Under the pieces are notes generated by a model, which was not told the origin of the DNA, made no database searches, and saw only the letters and a list, made by a program, of their open reading frames with translations. From positions 1-26,438 of the forward strand of contig CAZOMM010000024.1 of NCBI GenBank assembly GCA_964581165.1: DNA of 26,438 nucleotides. The letters run 5' to 3'. Positions 23,853-26,438 of this stretch are shown here, piece after piece (position 1 is the stretch's first letter; each line of letters begins with the position of its first letter). The position numbers and the translations under genes are program-made. The stretch comes from CAZPAN01 sp964581165. Lineage in GTDB: Bacteria > Actinomycetota > Coriobacteriia > Coriobacteriales > CADBOM01.

Positions 23853-26438
23853 TTAGAGCACATCCTCCAGAGCATTAACAATAGACTCTCCGACAACAGA
23901 CGTGCCACCCATTACATACAAAGTACCTACTGTATTGTTACTCAAAACCGAAGCAGCTTGAGTGTAATGAGTATCGTTAACCAGAAGTAGTACTGAGTTG
24001 TTTAAACCGCAGAACGCCGCACCGGCTAAGGCATCAGGATAGTTTCCGCCATAGGCAATCCCTACGTAGTCGGTGGTCATGCCGTTATTAATGCAGAACT
24101 CAGCAATCAGCTGGGAGGTTTCGTAGCGGTCGCTACCACCTATGCGATTAACGCTTACGCCCAAGCTTCCAATGGACGATGCAACATTCGCATTCACAGC
24201 AGCCGTACCACCAACGATAATCACATTAGAGAAATTCCTCAATGCCTCAGACTGCTCGTCTGTCAACTCGTCACCCACCAAGAAAATGGGAGCATTGTTG
24301 CTGTATGAATAGGGGCTTATCGACAAGGAGTCTGCAAAGCTAGTAGAAGAAGCAACAATAGCAGTGTCGCCCCAGCTTCCAATACCAGCGGTGTATACCG
24401 CAAGGGAGGTTGCCACGCGGTTATTGCCATACAGACGATAGACGCTCAAACCTTGGTCTTGCAACGCGGCAGTAACTGAGGAGCTTACCGCACTTGTACC
24501 ACCCACAATGATGACTTGACTTGCTCCAAGATAAGCAATTGCCTCGCTTGCATCACTCGTTAGCGTAGTGCTATTGGTCAGAATAACTGGAGCATCATAG
24601 AGACCAGCTATCGAAGAAGCAGACAAGGCATCAGGCCAATTCTCACCGGAAACCAGCACTACAGTGTCTGAACTAGTCCAGCCCTCGGCCACCAAAGCAG
24701 CCATGGTCTCATAACGGTTCTCGCCATAAACGCGAGTAACGTCGCTTTCGCTAGTAACTTCGACACCATCATAAGTGACGGTGATGTCAACACTTCCAGT
24801 GTAGTTGGTAGCACCTTCCAAATGCATGATATAGGTGCCAGGGTATTGTATGGAATAGACTGTTGCGCCAACTTGGATGTCTGTCTCTACACCCTCAGCA
24901 AATTCCACAACCTCGTAGGTGTAGGTGTAGTCGCTCCACTCGGTCAGGGTCGTGCTCTCGCCGTTCTCGTCGGTATATACGACTGTTGCAAAGACACCCT
25001 CACTTGTGGTGGTGGTTGTTTCGCCTGTCTCGCGATCGGTTGAGGTCGACTCATAGTTACCGACACCTTGGACTACTACATTGTCCTCCGTCAGCTGGAT
25101 GAGAATGTTGTTCTCGTAATAGTCGTTGCTCATGAGGTTCGGCCACTCAGCAACAATTGAAGCCTCATTAGCCTCGTAATACGCACGACCCTCGGCGAAT
25201 TTTGCACTCAGATCAGCGCTGTAGTTCTCGCTGAATCCAGTGAGCGTAGAACCCTCAGGAACAGAGATATTAGCGCAGGTAATGCTGATGGCGTTACCTA
25301 CATTGTCCTCCGTTACATGGAAGAGGTTGCGATAGTACCAAGCCAGCATGTCGCTCATACCTAGGATATCTTCGTAGATGAAGCCTAGGTAGTAGGCGAT
25401 ATAGATAGCAGACTCAGAGGAGTTGCTGTTCAGTACAACGATACTGCTGGGGTTGCCCGTGATAAAGGCAGCATCACTGATGTCAGTGCTTTCAAGCGCC
25501 GTCTCAAGCTCGGCAGCAGTACCAGAGGTAGAGCCGCCGCCCTGTCCACCGCCGCCACCAGAGGAAGCGAAGATGATGTAATCGGGATCAAGCTCTACGA
25601 GTTCAGCCAAGGTAACGGTGTAGGAGGTGGTGGAAGAGCTGTAGCTCTCAAGATCCTCAACCACGTTATCGGTAACGTTGCGGATGGCCTCACCCGGACG
25701 ACCAGCGCCGCCGCAGGCACCAAATTCGCTCGCATCTGTTGCGGTAAGCGTTACCGTGCTCGCAGAAGTATCATATGACGACACATAGGCAATGCTCTTG
25801 CGCGTGGTATTCCCCGCAGCAATCTGGCTCAGGATGTACCACTGGCTGCCCTGATAGAAGTCCTCGTAGGCCTCTGCAATGGCCGTAGCAGATTCATAGC
25901 TGCCACTCGTAACGTAACGGCTCTGATAACCGGTGCTGGCCGCTATCTCGTCAGCAGCTGCTGCCACGTTGTAGGTGGTGTTGATAAAGGTGACGAAGTT
26001 CGTCCCAACATAGGGCACGAGCAGCGGATTGTAATCGTTATCCGGATCGTCGTCGTTGTTCACGGCCAATGCCCCAATCAAGGCAGCATAAGAGCTATCG
26101 CCCGTACCGCTAATGCTCAGCAGAATGTCGGGATAGGTCTCAATGGTTGCAATGCCACCAGCGCTAAAGGGGTTGCTACCATCATCAACCGGCACATCTT
26201 CAGTGAGCTCTTCACCATTCTCAGCTGCCCACAGGTTGTAGAACTGGTTCCACAGGTAGTTATCGGCATACTCGTTCATGCTGGAACCAAAAACACCCAG
26301 ACGCAGGTCGGTAAGCGCGGAGCTATAACTGCTGGAGTTACTCGCAGACGATGCGCGCCAGGTGGTGTTGTCCAGGCCCAGATAATAGGCCGTCGGCTCA
26401 GCTGCCGCATGTGTTCCGATGGTGATGACACCCGCATC
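23853..26438 (-). CDS. CWB2 surface protein with a solute-binding-protein-like region, N-terminus off the window
   Basis: The frame is open from TAA at 23853 to the right edge (at least 861 residues); the internal ATG at 26279 is not the true start, because the frame continues another 53 codons upstream. The last ~295 residues are three well-formed CWB2 units (RVYGENRYETM, NWPDALSASSIAGLYDAP, VIIVGGTSAVS; RLYGNNRVATS; RIGGSDRYETS), which anchor it to the wall. Before them is an Ig-like stretch ending NYTGSVDITVTYD. The N-terminal ~500 residues resemble a type II periplasmic binding protein of the iron/cobalamin class: YPDILLSISG, a long helical linker, TLAELVELDPDYIIF and the late SDMLAWYYRNLFHV. 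A Gly-rich insert follows the DPDYIIF strand. A metal-complex ligand is plausible but unproven; signal peptide and start are not visible. Confidence 0.82.
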   Translation of the reverse strand, partial: DAGVITIGTHAAAEPTAYYLGLDNTTWRASSASNSSSYSSALTDLRLGVFGSSMNEYADNYLWNQFYNLWAAENGEELTEDVPVDDGSNPFSAGGIATIETYPDILLSISGTGDSSYAALIGALAVNNDDDPDNDYNPLLVPYVGTNFVTFINTTYNVAAAADEIAASTGYQSRYVTSGSYESATAIAEAYEDFYQGSQWYILSQIAAGNTTRKSIAYVSSYDTSASTVTLTATDASEFGACGGAGRPGEAIRNVTDNVVEDLESYSSSTTSYTVTLAELVELDPDYIIFASSGGGGGQGGGSTSGTAAELETALESTDISDAAFITGNPSSIVVLNSNSSESAIYIAYYLGFIYEDILGMSDMLAWYYRNLFHVTEDNVGNAISITCANISVPEGSTLTGFSENYSADLSAKFAEGRAYYEANEASIVAEWPNLMSNDYYENNILIQLTEDNVVVQGVGNYESTSTDRETGETTTTTSEGVFATVVYTDENGESTTLTEWSDYTYTYEVVEFAEGVETDIQVGATVYSIQYPGTYIMHLEGATNYTGSVDITVTYDGVEVTSESDVTRVYGENRYETMAALVAEGWTSSDTVVLVSGENWPDALSASSIAGLYDAPVILTNSTTLTSDASEAIAYLGASQVIIVGGTSAVSSSVTAALQDQGLSVYRLYGNNRVATSLAVYTAGIGSWGDTAIVASSTSFADSLSISPYSYSNNAPIFLVGDELTDEQSEALRNFSNVIIVGGTAAVNANVASSIGSLGVSVNRIGGSDRYETSQLIAEFCINNGMTTDYVGIAYGGNYPDALAGAAFCGLNNSVLLLVNDTHYTQAASVLSNNTVGTLYVMGGTSVVGESIVNALEDVL

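Overview
The window looks like a stretch of a draft bacterial chromosome, most likely an anaerobic Coriobacteriia member (Eggerthellales-like). That assignment is an inference from family content: surface proteins ending in triplets of cell-wall-binding repeat 2 (CWB2), a single-subunit molybdopterin oxidoreductase without a Tat signal, and Gram-positive style lipoprotein and GGAGG signals. A 100-base N run at 19559-19658 marks an assembly gap. Genes on both strands run off the window: a molybdopterin oxidoreductase on the left and a CWB2 surface protein on the right.

Layout. 1-2698 (-): molybdopterin oxidoreductase with an unusual C-terminal octamer-repeat tail. 2983-5525 (-): MtaD-type deaminase and Pit phosphate transporter, separated by a tandem array of small hairpins. 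5932-8145 (+): class A penicillin-binding protein, convergent with glmM (8243-9607, -). 9758-10587 (-): rplM-rpsI ribosomal operon. 11251-15224 (+): a four-gene iron-siderophore-type ABC importer in the order permease, permease, ATPase, lipoprotein, as in Bacillus yclNOPQ, closed by a classic terminator. 15411-15770 (-): YtxH-like protein. 15908-17781 (-): purE followed two bases later by a CorC-like CBS protein with an extra C-terminal domain. 18153-19859 (+): MetX-MetW fusion broken by the gap. 20109-26438 (-): two large CWB2 surface proteins, one with BspA-type leucine-rich repeats, the other with a region resembling a solute-binding protein.

How they work together. GlmM and the PBP serve peptidoglycan synthesis. 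The importer supplies iron, and the CWB2 protein with a binding-protein-like region may capture a ligand at the wall (inference). MtaD and MetX-MetW belong to methionine and SAM metabolism. PurE belongs to purine synthesis.

The least expected signals are: the OCRE-like octad tail on the molybdoenzyme; the CorC fusion to a domain resembling the N-terminal part of cyanophycin synthetase; a transporter gene with a good ribosome binding site but no normal start codon beside it; a surface protein with three decayed plus three intact CWB2-like units; and a recurring pattern in which many intergenic gaps carry their own short, degenerate tandem array (periods about 11 to 36 bp), two of which share a motif upstream of pit and purE.
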